Shown: piece by piece, positions 12,819 to 25,100 of the stretch | How the letters are laid out: the number at the start of each line of letters is the position of its first letter | How positions within the stretch are numbered: position 1 is the stretch's first letter | Assembly (NCBI GenBank): GCA_003640385.1 | Contig: RCAB01000004.1 | Coordinates: 186,001 to 250,000 of the forward strand | From: Setaria digitata | Taxonomy: Eukaryota; Nematoda; Chromadorea; Rhabditida; Setariidae | Length of the DNA: 64,000 bases | Reading direction: 5' to 3' | The notes under the pieces: generated by a model | Databases searched by the model: none | Seen by the model: only the letters and a program-made list of their open reading frames with translations | Told to the model about the DNA's origin: nothing | Program-made: the position numbers and the translations under genes

Positions 12819-15800
12819 ATGAAGAAAAAGCAATGGAAGGAGGAACAGCGTGTTCCCCCCGTGGAAATGTCTGTGCCAGTTGTAAGCTCCTCCTGGATCG
12901 ATTCCAGCACCAGAAATCGGAACAGTGGCATTCCGGATACTAACACCCAGGTAACTCTCTCACTCAGCTCCATTCCCATAGAAAGTAAGCACTGGTTGGT
13001 GATGCTTATGCCCATGCTTCATCGAGCTGATAGTTGCTCATTGAATTCATTCCTGAAAAGGTATCCTATAATTGGAGGAGTCCCGGTCGTCATCTGGTGC
13101 AAGCAGTTCTTCTGATTCGGGTAATGTATCTAACAGCGGTGTGGCTGGCAGTAACGGTGCTGGTATTCATCCAGACAATTCATCGGCTGACAAGCAACTA
13201 TTGCTTGGTACTGAATGTGTCGTTTGTGGTGACAAATCAAGTGGCAAACATTATGGGCAGTTTTCGTGCGAGGGATGCAAATCCTTTTTCAAAAGGTATT
13301 CCAGTCTTCATTCCGACATATGAACAAGCAGTCATTTCCTGTATGACCACTGTGGACAAGAGGCCTCTCTGGCTGGGAAGGTTTCCATTTCCAGTCGTAA
13401 ATTCTCAAGAAACCGAATAGAACCCGGGAAAGGAGCAGCTTGCTAGGTTCTTTCTTCACCTGTTACCTGTTGCAGTGTTTATGTTGTTAAGATTGCACTG
13501 CTCACTGGGCAGCTAGCCACCTTTGTGATTCCGTTGTCACCATGGTGAGGAGCGTAAAATGAAGAAATGTCATGCTTCAGATCAATAAGACGAAGCCTTA
13601 ACTACACGTGTCGTGGTTCCAAGAACTGTCCAGTGGATGTGAATCATCGAAATCAGTGTCAGTATTGTCGTCTGAAGAAATGTGAAAGAATGGGAATGCG
13701 CAAGGAAGGTTCGTTCTTCCTTACATTTCATATCTGTTTGTGGTTTAACAATTGTTCGTTTGGTTGTTCTTGTTCTTTTGCTAACCTCTCTGCTACAAAA
13801 CATCCTACTATGTTCAGTAATTAGTCAATGGTTCAGTTGAAAAGACTCTTCCAATACCCACTTTGTCGAGCTGCCAGTTCACAAATTTGTTACCCCGCAA
13901 GAAGTGCCAGTCTGCGCCAAGCACTGATATCCGCGGACAATGTTAGCTTCAGATGAGTCTTTTGTAGTTGAAGAAACCTTTTTTCTCGTAAATGATAAAA
14001 AATTCGGTAAACGGTTTCTGTCTGTAACGCAGAGCCTATTTTCTCGATGATCTTCGAGGTTTCACATTTGAAAGTTGAAAATTGGACTTCCAAGTTATGA
14101 TTTACATTTCATAGTAGCTTATTTAGACAGCAAGTTACAGTAAATGAATACAATAGCCCATGGGACCTCCAAGTTCACAACCTCGAACTTTTGCCCATTA
14201 ACTTTTACCGAACTCGAACTTTTACCGATTAACGTTTCTCTTCCACCGTTATTTTTCTATTGTTCATGTTATTCGCTGTTTCTTTGGTTTCTATTATGTT
14301 TGCGCTGTGGTGTTGGTCGCTGCTTGATAAAGGATGATTTAGTCCGAGATGGAAGTGTCATGTCACACCTCGGGATGTTCTGGGCATTTGAATACCTTAT
14401 CCGGAATCGGATTCAACAAATCAGGCTCTGTTGAAAATGAAACTGTTCAAGTGAGACAGGCCTTATTTACGAGCACATATTTCAGCCGTACAACGCGGAA
14501 GGATACCGCCGAATGTTCAGCATGCTTACTCCTCCACAGTTCTTTTCGGTGAACGATTATTGGCAGTGAATCAGGGCGTCGATTCTCATTTTTCGTCCGT
14601 TGTGACGCATCTGATTCGCGCTGAGCCATATCCTCCCACTGCTTGTAAATGGTTTTCACTAATTTCTTTTCTTTACCTCATTCCAACGAGGATACATAGT
14701 CTAGCGAAGGCCAGGCCAGAGTTGGGTACTGGCGTACTTCCCGCCTCTTGAGAAACACCGAAGTTTTCCCGCAACTGTTTGATGAAGAGAAATATGTTTG
14801 TTGGGCTAAGCCTTGTTTCACATTTCGGTACGCCGCTCTGGACTCACTGAGTAAGGATGTAAACAGAGAAGTGATCACCAGGAAGTAGCACTTCTGGGTT
14901 TGTAACTCTGCTTTTCTTTAATACATACCTGTCCTGCCGTTCCAAGTTTTTTTTTGCTTAAAATCAACTAAAAGAGGTGAACAGTCGATAAGTCTAGCGT
15001 ACTGTAACACCAGTGATTTCCAGTGGCACTGTTTAGAACTATTCGTTGATTTCTTCTAATAAGCAGTGAAACCTTGTTGCCTGTTTCTTTGCAGGAATTT
15101 TCATCTATGCAGTTTTACCAAAGAATATTACACATTTGTGTCGCTAATTTAAATTAGTTGTTCTGACTTCCAGCTTTGCAAACAACTCATTAAAACTGTA
15201 TCGTTCCTACCACTTGTCTTGATTGAATCAGAGAGCTTGGTGAGACAAGTAATCAGAGTAGTTTTTCCACTCCTTGACCCTTTAAATACAGAGTGTCCTG
15301 TCTTTCTATCATAAAAGTACTATTTTGCTTCCTTTCTGTTGTTTGGCAAAGATTTCGGAAAAGAGAAAATTCAGTTCAGAGCTCATAAAACCGTAATTTC
15401 AAAGCTCAAATTCTTATTTTCAGTCCTTTGCAGTTAAGTTCTCAAAAGAAATTTCGTGAAGATATTCTCGCAAAAAATTCTCTTGTACTTGCAATGCATA
15501 TTTTGCGGAATTGTTTAATGCGGGTTTTCCGAAAGCAAACTGTCAAAATTTCTCATTAATTTCAGAGAAAAATTATAAAGCTTTTTCCCTTTTTTAAATT
15601 TTTTCCTTTTTTCTTTTAAATGTATACAATCAGCAGCAACACTCCTGAATTTTAAAATTTAAGAAAATTTTGAACAAGCACTGTGTGTAGATCCTTAATG
15701 TAAAAAAGCATGGAGTGTTTCTACGCTAATGATGACCTTAGCAACCCGTTGTTGTCTGAACAGTAGCAAATTAAACAGCTACTGGATGCAAATTTCATTC

Positions 15801-18536
15801 TTTTCAAGAAGGAAATAATGGGCTTTCATTTCCGACCTCTCTGTCAGAAAGTGATCTTTACATGTAAGCATCGCGAAAACTTTCTGGTATATATTTCGTG
15901 GCATTTTCTCTTAGATGCGATGAATCAGTTCAAACGAGAGTCGATGCCTGTCGTCACGGATGTATCAGATGTTAAATGAGGCTTACACTCAATACTATTC
16001 TTCATCAAATCTTTTGCTTTATTCTTGATTAGCCACGTTATAACTGTGCTGTGAAGAAGTAGGGAGAAAGTCGACTAGAAAACTAAGCCTCATAGTTTTG
16101 TTTTCCAGAGTTTGTGCTCAACATTGTACAGGTAAAGCACAGGTATAAACTGAAAAAGTTTGAACTGCATAAAAGCAATCAAATTTGAACAGACTAAAGT
16201 TCCTGACTACTAAGTGCCGTGAGCGGAATTCCAGGTAGCTCATCGTCAACTTCAATTGGAATGGACAATATCTATGAGTTTGGTGCCAAATTGTTGTTTT
16301 CTGCTGTTGAATGGGCTAAAAATATACCGTTTTTCAATGAACTCAGTGATACCGATCAAGTATCCTTCTTGTCATTCTTCCATTAGATCAATTTAGAGTC
16401 CAGCTCAGGAATGTAGAAATCTCTCAGCTTTCAGATCACCTCATTTACAACTTTCTTTCTGTAAGGGCTAAATCTATTGCATCAAGATGGAGATGGAAGT
16501 AAACTATTACAAGGCAGTCCACTTCATTTTTGTTGAAATTAAACTTCTTCGTTTGTTATCCTGATCGTAACACCAATTAAGATTAAGCCCCTGATTTGGG
16601 CTGTTAAGTATTTGTATTTTACAGCTGACACTGCTTCGAGCAAGCTGGGCTGAATTGTTCGTAGTGAACGCAGCCCAGTTCGGTATGCCGGTGCATGTCG
16701 CACCTTTACTAGCTGCCTCCGGTTTGCACTCTTCTCCTCCGTTGCCCACCGAGCAACTAGTTCTCTTCATGGATCGAATACGTATTTTCCAGGTATTCCT
16801 GTCATTACTGAAAGCGAGCAAGTATATTTATCCTTTTCTTTATTCCAATACTCATTGTAATCGCTGTTTAACAGACTGGAAGGGAGACGTATCTTTTTCT
16901 CTGCCGAACAAAAATATCAGATAGATGGAGTTTGTATATTTTCGGGAAACGTGCATCATCTCGGTTTATTTTAGGGTCAAATCGAACGTTTAAAAGCACT
17001 ACAAATGGACCCAGCTGAATTTTGTAGTCTAAAGGCAGTTATATTATTCAGTGTTGGTTAGCGGTTTTATTTTTTATTTCTCATTACTTAAATCATAGTT
17101 GTATCTCGAGCTTTTAGCACACTCAGTGTAGAAGGAAGTGAGATGGATAAAATTTTCCTTACTTAATCATAGATAATGTAATGCTTTTTTGGGTATCTTC
17201 TATTTTTTTTCATCTTATATATAAAAATATAAGATGTAGTAATTCCCTACATATATATATGTAGGGAATTAGTACATATGTAGATGGTTAGAAAAGCGTT
17301 TTGCCTGTTCAGTGTCAAGGGCTGAGAAAATGCGTTAAAGGAAGGGTGAAAGGCCTTAAAATAGAATGTAGAAAGGCGACCCGGGAAGAAAGAGGTAAAT
17401 AGGTCAGCAGAGTGCCGATAATTGCTGAATCTAATACTGTGAGACATATTTTCACTGGAACGAACGAATAAATTGATCATACTCGTTGGTTGAAATGCTA
17501 AAATGAGTCATAATTATCGCCTAATTTATGGAATTCGAACGCACCGAATAGTGGATTTCAAGGCTAAAACAATACTTAATCTAATTTTGCCAAAAAGTTT
17601 AGCTAGACTACTTTCATTGCTATGCTTTTTAATAATTTCAAGTGAACAGTTGCAGTGAATGGAGATAATGCCCATTTAACAAAGGAAGCTTAGCATTTAA
17701 ACTGTAATAGTTGTAAGTGTTCACTATTCAAGTTTCTGGGATCATTCGATTTAGTAGAAAGCCTACCCTCTATAGAAATTTCTAAGTCATGGGTGATGTG
17801 CACGTTATCTCATCTCTTTCACTATATACTAGGATTGTGGAAGTTCATAATCTCCGAACCACACTAATAGTTTTTTTTCTATTTCTGTGTTTTCTCTTTT
17901 TCCGATTTTTTTTTCAAAGAGTATTATTCGGAATAACTTTAATTGAACTTATTGTAAATTTAACTCTATTTGTGCCAAAAATCTAATTTTTTAATTCATT
18001 TCTAAGCAAACACACTGAAAGTATTCAGTGGAAAAAGAAGCAGAAAGAGCGGAAACGATTGAAATTGTGATGATTTAAAAGTGTATAATCGTGTAAAGAT
18101 TTCTTTTGTAGATTGTTGTGGACTAAATGACATTGTACGAGTGGAAACGATACAAGAAAAAGTTCAGTCAGCATTAGAGGAATATTGCAGGACACAGAAA
18201 CAACTGCAGGTCTCTTTTTAATCTTTAAAAAGGAAAAACAGGAAGTGTTATCTAAAACACTATGCTGTTATAAATTTGATTTTTTTTTTTATGTAGTCAG
18301 TGAGTTAATGCAAAGCATCTGCAAGTGGCAGATCTTGATTTTAGATCGGACGATTCGGTCGTTTGTTGTTACGGTTGCCGAGTTTAAGATCGATCAGTGC
18401 ATCTGTAATCGAACAATTGTTTTTTGTGAAATTAGTTGGCGAAACACCGATCGAATTTCTACTCAGGGATATGCTTGGGACGCAGAATGAGAATGTTCTT
18501 AAACCATTTGTTTGGTCAAGTCAGCTGCGTTCTTAA
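12819..18536 (+). CDS. unc-55: COUP-TF family nuclear hormone receptor (NR2F, UNC-55-like)
   Basis: Exons: about 12819-12952, about 13078-13295, 13581-13708, 14486-14644, 16235-16359, 16625-16792, 16975-17056, 18112-18209 and 18345-18536; phases agree from the DNA-binding domain onward, giving about 430 residues. The DNA-binding domain spans exons 2-3: [20 protein letters not shown] with P-box CEGCKS, then the second zinc finger with [12 protein letters not shown] and [25 protein letters not shown] follows, as in COUP-TFs. The ligand-binding domain has [56 protein letters not shown] and a final helix [10 protein letters not shown]. In C. elegans UNC-55 controls motor-neuron synaptic remodelling as a DNA-binding repressor; a similar role here is inferred. 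Exon 1 is a guess because the acceptor before exon 2 is weak. A poly(A) signal AATAAA lies at 18698. Confidence 0.9.
17211..17271. repeat. Two adjacent inverted repeats, one a perfect 32-bp palindrome
   Basis: In an intron of the nuclear receptor, 17211-17236 has a 10-bp stem (CATCTTATAT) with a 6-base loop. Immediately after, 17240-17271 is a perfect 32-bp palindrome whose arms begin TAATTCCCTAC around a run of five AT dinucleotides. Either could fold into a hairpin in RNA or extrude as a cruciform in DNA. Confidence 0.85.
17860..17985 (+). other. Hydrophobic reading frame in receptor intron, origin unclear
   Basis: Within the intron 17057-18111 a plus-strand frame encodes a Phe/Leu-rich hydrophobic stretch ending [19 protein letters not shown]. 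The tail vaguely recalls small bacterial membrane subunits such as MnhC or NuoK, which would suggest an endosymbiont-derived insert. The match is under 25 residues, and T-rich sequence gives such peptides by chance, so it is only a pointer. Confidence 0.12.
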
Positions 18537-19997
18537 CATGTTTTTTACCGCAGTCAGTTATTGATATCTTACACTTGATTTAGAATAGAAACATTTTCTG
18601 AGGTTCAAGAGATTCTGTCACATTTTATTTGAAAGACGTTAACTCAGATCTATAAAGAGTTGTGGCTCAGCTCCTTTGCAACAATTATGTCATGACAAAT
18701 AAAATTGTTTTTTTTTTTTTCAAGTTTATCTTACGGTTTTTTTAGTTAGATTAATAGGATCCCATTTATTATGTGGTATATAGAAATGCGTAATAACAAG
18801 AAGTACTTACATCATCGTTATAATTAATTTTGAGCCCGGATTAAATTATGGCTAGAAAATCTTGTTATAACTTGTTAATCATTTAATTGAAATCTGGTAA
18901 TGTTGCGTTTATAATGTGAATTATATCGTCATAAATGAAACATTTCGAAAAGGTTATTGAGTTTATTCAAGCGATCGGAAGCAGCATTCCTTTTAAAAAC
19001 AACTTTTGTAATCAGTTAGGCAGTCTCCCAAAGTTTTTGTCTTTTTCCCTAACTCATTTGTATAGGATTTTTTAAGTTGTACTTTGTTTCCATTGCTTGC
19101 GCTTGTTCCATTGGTTTATTTGAAAATTTTCATGTGAAGCCATTTAATGTTTTGAAAATGTTTTTGAATCTACCCTTCTATTCTGTTTATATATTCTGTG
19201 ATCGTACAAAAACCTCGCTGATTTCCTTCTCGATCTAAATTTATCATTTGTGCATTTTTGTTTTAACTTGAACAAAGTTTGCTCTGTACGATATCAGACA
19301 GGTTTTTCCTTTCATATATTTCTGATATTTAATTTTGGAGCGTGCATTATTTTTAAATTTCTCCTCTGCATTTTTATGTTGATAACTTCAATAATTAACT
19401 GTGCTATGGATTGATCATATCTGTTCATCTTCGGGGATTAACTTTGCCTAGTTTGCATTGCAAAGACTGTAATTTTATAATTTTGTGTTTGGAAATCCAC
19501 CCACTTTATGCCCCATGTTATAGTTCTCGCTACTTTTTTAAACTCATCTGGTTAGTTTTTCAATTTAAAACTGATTTGAGTTGCCGAGAAAATCATTTCT
19601 TTCCCCTTCATTACTGGAAGCACAGAGTCTGAAATTTAAGAATGAAGGAACACGCGATGCTCACCGGCTTGTTTTTTTTTTGTAATATTTATGGTGAATA
19701 TCTAGTTCCTGATTTGTCTGCTTAGAAACAGTAAATCTTAAAGCATCACAGGACGGTATGCCCACTACAACTTCAGCTAAGGTCGCATTTGAATTGCGAT
19801 TGAAGGAACTGTGGATTCCATTATAAACATCGATGGAATATGCTTTTGAAAGGTGGGGGGATTGTAAAGCCTCATTTTGAATATGGAGAGCGAAGAGATT
19901 TATCATGATCGCGAAACATTCCTCAGAATCCATTTGAGAGGCTTCATGACTTGTCGGGATGTTCAGCAAGGAAAACGAATCGGACGTCATTTTTGGA

Positions 19998-20508
19998 TAG
20001 GATTTACTGAAGTGCTCTTCGACCGGATGGATACTACTGTGCCCTGCATCGTCATCCCTTTCACTGCTTGTTCACTAATTCCATTGATAAAATCATTGAA
20101 AAAGTTGACAGAGAGTTCGTTATTCGTTTGAAAATCGCTCATCAGATCTGTTTTTTGAATTTATTTTCAAATGCAACTTCTTTTCGCTCTGCTTGTTCGT
20201 TATCAATAAACTTACAGTGAGCAGTACTGCGACTACCTGATCGTCTTATCATAAGGTTCCTCTTATTTCCTTACCACATTTATCACCAGCGATACTTGTC
20301 GTTAAGTTTCAAACCTTATCAAAATTTGTTTAAATTCCCAAGCTGAATCATAAGATGATAAGTAATTGGTTACTACAGCACGCTTTTTGTACGGTTTTGT
20401 TTGCAGAGTCGATATCGTTCTGAACTGTATGACTAAGTAGCGAATGTTCGGATGCAAGCTGATACCATCGACTGGCAGCTGCATTTGATAACTCGCCTTA
20501 AGTGTATC
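19998..20508 (-). pseudogene. Possible minus-strand exon pair of an unknown helical protein
   Basis: A strong acceptor (TTTTGCTTTTCAG) ends at about 20508 on the minus strand. The following sequence gives a helical peptide including ASRWYQLASEHSLLSHTVQN. A possible donor (GTAGTA) near 20368 and an acceptor (AAACAG) near 20147 join in phase to a second piece containing MSDFQTNNELSVNFFNDFI and ending at a good donor (TCA then GTAAAT) near 20008. The first piece has a TAA close to its acceptor in the needed frame, so it requires a second, weaker acceptor or is broken. Family unknown. It could be a diverged gene, a pseudogene, or chance. Confidence 0.25.
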
Positions 20509-21049
20509 CTGAAAAGCAAAAAAGAAAAGACGGTCCTTTTTCTATCGCAACATCACCCGTACTCAGTCCAGGCCTTGCTAGGAAGCACTGGTTAGCTGGA
20601 AATGTTATCTTTACTGTTGTACGACGTCGTCCACCTACTTTCTACTTAATGCGAATTGTACATTTCGATTTGCGGGCGATCGGGCTCTTTTCCGCAATCT
20701 GTTATCATTGTCTTTCCCACTTTTCTCCTCATATAGTCTGCTTTTGCATTATGCTCTTTTTCGAGTATTTTCTTTTATTCTCACTTTACTCCTCGTCAGC
20801 GCATGCACTTTTGAGTCTTTCCAGAAATTAATGAAAGGAGAAATGAAGTTTCAAGGTTCACTCCAGTAATTAGAGGTAATAAGTGCTGTTTCAAAAATGT
20901 GATCTTGGTTCCAATTCTCCCTTTTGCGAAACAAGACATGTATTATTCATTCTAGCAAGATATAATCGGGAGGATATTTGATTCATCAATTAAAGATTTC
21001 GACAGTACTGGGTACTGGCTTAACCCTCTTGTATTCACATCTTCCAGGT

Positions 21050-21245
21050 GCTCAGAATAATGACAGGACGTGCAGAGCGCTGGAGGCTCAACGTAAAATA
21101 TACGAAAAATATGACAGCGAATTGGCTGGACAGCTTCTCGAATGGGTCGCTCAGTTTGACTGGGGAAAACTTCTCTACTTCCGGTGATGTGGAAAATTCT
21201 TCGGAAATATTCAAAGATGGTACGCTGTTGCACAGGCAAACATAG
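21050..21245 (+). pseudogene. Broken transgelin/calponin-type CH-domain exon
   Basis: After an acceptor-like CACATCTTCCAG the plus strand encodes the start of a calponin-homology domain: ALEAQRKIYEKYDSELAGQL then LEWVAQ. The frame shifts by one base at about 21160 (an extra T), and the match resumes as LTGENFSTSGDVENSSEIFK followed by DGTLL. Just after, the expected CRLAN reading is damaged by small deletions and a TAG appears. Transgelins and muscle calponins start in this way. No other exon of such a gene is visible nearby, so this looks like a single duplicated exon that has decayed. The frameshift could also be an assembly error, but the second lesion argues against that. Confidence 0.6.
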
Positions 21246-22147
21246 TAAGCTAGCTTTGAATAGTTACAAGCTGTCAACAAGTTAATAGCTAATCTCTGAT
21301 TATTTGGAAGAGGGTCTAGAATCAATCACGAGTAGCAGATTCTCGGTCTAGTTCATCGGTCTACCACATATAGCACGTCAGTGTAAGTTATACAATGAAT
21401 TAAAACCGTTGTAAAGAATTTAAAACAGTCCTTTTTGAAGGAACTCTTTCCAGCTAACATATGTTGTTTAGGTTATCCAGTACAGTGATTAAAACTGTTG
21501 TGAAGTAACGAGCGGAAGAAAGAATCTAAAATCCTATCGAGAATTCTTACCCGGCTATTTCCATCTATCAGAAGAAGTTAACTGTCGTAAAATATACAGT
21601 GAATTGCTATGTTTAGTTCTCCTGAGCTTCAGATTTGCATCATCATTAGCCTTGCTGGTTGTTGACAAAGAACACAATAAATTCAAGAACTAATTTATTG
21701 AATACAGCTTCAGCGAATTGTTGAGGACATTTATTCATCTGGTACACAATTGTTGATGGAGCTGTTCCCCATGCACCTGTCACATCAGCGAGTGGGAATC
21801 GGACTGTCTATTTCTGTGTTTCTGTTCCACATTCCATCCTTTCAATATTTCATGTCGGCACCAATATTTTCTCTGCTTTCTCGTGCAAATAAATGTTTTC
21901 CTCATCGTATTCTGTTGTACATACAAATAGCATGGTCGTATCTGCTGTTACAGGAATGGAAGGTGTTCCAAATCCTTATGTAATAAAGGTAGGATCATCT
22001 AAATAGGCCCTCAATACCATGAGACGATAAATTTTCATAGCACTTTATTACTTCAGCTGAGGTGATAGTATCGGATGATTGTAACGTGCGGTGGTATGGG
22101 TAGATTTGTACAGCCTACTAATTCTGTTTTACAGGTGGTAAGATTCG

Positions 22148-25100
22148 ATGTCTTCTTGGCTTGCGAAAGTATCAGATATTGCTGGTCGTGCTGAGGATTT
22201 ACTAAACCAAATTGATCAAAATGCTGCTGTTGTATGGTTTTTAAGATTTCTTGTTAAGGCTGTAAAATAATTGATTGTGTAGTATCATTTTATAGCCATT
22301 TTTACTCCACTTGGTAGAAATAGTAATAATGTTCTGGTTTAGAATATACTGAAATAGATACTGATGCTTCTGTTGCTCATGATAAATAGAAGTTAGTGCG
22401 TTGGATGTTGGATTACTAGCTGGTGGATGAAACTTCTCAGCTTTTACACCTTGATTTCCCGAAAGATTTGACGCCATTCATTTTTAAAATCATATTTCTT
22501 TTTTTGATTTAAAATTATGTATTTTTTCAAAAATTATATAAACCAAAGAAAGTTAGAATTGCAGGCATTGAAAAATACAAAGAAGGGTGCTGGTAAAAGT
22601 AGCTCAGGAAGGAGTTTGGCTGACATTGATGGGCAGGAAATAAAGAAATTTGAAAGACCACAGTCCGAAATTGCTGAAGCAGCAGCTAATCATCACATAA
22701 GGTATATGAAGAAATAAGAAATAATAATCATCTGTTTTTTGAACAACATCATTGAATTTACTAGGTGACGACATTTCAAGCTGTTGTCTTTGTGAATAGA
22801 TGAAATTCTACTTAGAAATCCACTATCCACTTTAACAGTCCAACTGCTATAACGGTGCATTTTTCCTCCAAAGAAAGCTACTAAGCCGTCTGTAGAATCG
22901 TTTTGTTCAAGCATCCATTATCCAAGCTCATACTTTTCATCCATTCCATACAACGCTGAGATACTTACATTGTGGTTTTTCAGGGGGACAAATTTTCTAA
23001 CCATTTTAATAAGATATATTCTGAGTAGGTGCAGAATTTTTGGTTATAGAAATTTCCTAAAAGATAAAGAAACAGTCGAAATTGAACAAAATTAACCAGT
23101 CTTGTTAGTCGTGCTTCACGTGCTTTCATTGTGGACAGTAGTAATAGTTTGTTTTAACTTGGAATTATGGATAAGAATGAATTGTTTAGGACAGATATAT
23201 ATTCAGCATCAGTTCGAATTCGTAGTAAGAAAAAAGATGATGATTTGATTGCTTATCTAAATAATTCAATTGAACCGACATCAAGTCGCTGCTCTTCCGT
23301 GGCAAGTTGTTTTTCAGCACCAAATCCTCAGGTTACAAGTGAGAACTTCATATATATCATTTTAATTTCAATTTCAGCATTTTTTTCTTCTAAATGAATT
23401 TCTTTTCCTCGTTTTTTCCTTTTTTTTTACAAAATTTTTTCAAGATATATGTTCGTAAGTTTTAATTCAGTTTTAGTTCATTTTAAGCTTCAAATGCGAT
23501 CGGGACGGAACCAGAACTGTACACGGCCGAGGAAGACCTGAAAATACAACACTCTGATGCTGTGAAATGCTTGCATATAAAAGAAAGTCAGATAGCTGTG
23601 TTGTGTGTTCGATTGCAGGTAACATTCCAAACACAAGTTCTCAGAAAGCAGAAGTTCCTAGCTCTTGTTTATTTAATTTTACTGCAGGATTCATGTTAGA
23701 GTTATTTCAGGAAGCGGAAGAAGCTAATATCAAAAAAGATGCTCAAATAGCGGAGCTCAGTAATGAGCTAAAATTAATAAAAAAAGAGTTGGAAGCACGT
23801 TGTGAGAGCATTCTGGAGAATGACCAGCCTAGTTTGAAAAAACTCCAAGGTGATTATGTCAGAGAGAAGGCAGAATTCGAAAAACGAGAGCACGATTATG
23901 TGAAACGTTTGGAATCAGCAAACAATGAAAATTCGACGAGCAAAAGGGAATTGCAGGAATTGAAAACAAAGATTTTGAAAATGGAAGTAAATGAACAAAA
24001 TTTGATGGAAGAGGCACGCAGATTTTTTTGATTTTTTCTTTTCAGTATAATCTCTCTGATTCGTTTTACGATAAAAATCGAATTGTAAATTCATAAGAAA
24101 TTACAGATAAGACTTGCGAAGTATAATCTAGAAGCAAACAAACATGAATTTGATGAATACAAACAAAGATCGCAAAAGATTTTGTCTGCGAAGGAAAATC
24201 TTTTAACGTCTTTGAAAGAGGTTATTTTTTTTTAAGCAATTCTTGGCTTTTGTCGTATTTTAGAAATTTATAACGGTTAAGTTTATGCGCGTCAGTTGCA
24301 AACGAATAGGTATTCTAATTGTTCATTCCTTAATCGGAATAGTAAAGATGTATTGAGGTTGAGCGATATCGTGCTAGATTAAATGGATAGAACAATGATC
24401 ATGTTCGTCAGAATAGTTACAGCACTTATCATTGAGTGACAGAACATTAATACATGGATCATTGAACACTGTTACACTGGTTGTTAGATATACTCTTATA
24501 TGTTATAATTATTTTTGTTAGCTCGAAAAATAGCTATAATTGCTCATGTGATCGATAATATTAATGTTGCTTAAAACCTCTCGACACTGCAAGGGGTTAA
24601 TCAGTAAAAATTTCAGATCTACATTTTTGTTTCATAATTTTCTATTCGAATATTTTGTTTTTTAATTATGTAATTGTAGAATTCTTCAAATGGAACAAAT
24701 GGAGTCAAAAACAGTGTTGAAGTAGAAGAATTACGATGTGAACTCGGTTTACTGAAGGATGATCTTCAGCAATCGCAGTTTGTTATTTATAATCTCAAGG
24801 CAGACATACAGGTATTTTTATTGCAGATCGCCTGGTCAATTCGAGATTACTACATTGCCTTTTTTTTCCAAAATTACATGAACTGGTTTCAGTATAGTCG
24901 AAGACTTTTTTTTTTGTTGAACTCTTGAGGTGCACTGGAAATGGTGATGACAAATGTAGAAATCTTATTTGTCGCATAATTTTTTGAGGAAATGGAAAAC
25001 AAATTACGTGATGAACAGCGAGCTTTTGGTACACAAAGAGAAAACCTTCTAAAACAGATGCATCAGCAGTTGGCTGAAACAAACCAGTATAGGGAACAAA

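Larger units (their letters stand above)
18537..22147. other. Intergenic region with decayed coding fragments
   Basis: The 3.6 kb between the nuclear receptor and golgin-84 starts with the receptor's 3' untranslated region. It is AT-rich apart from about 19650-21300, where composition is more balanced. That part holds possible minus-strand exons (about 19990-20510) and a broken calponin-type exon (21050-21245), listed separately. From 21250 to 22147 I see nothing beyond the promoter of golgin-84. Confidence 0.5.

Noticed and set aside
19877..20131. Plus-strand 84-codon frame
   Set aside because: Antisense to a minus-strand frame with better splice context; no family features.
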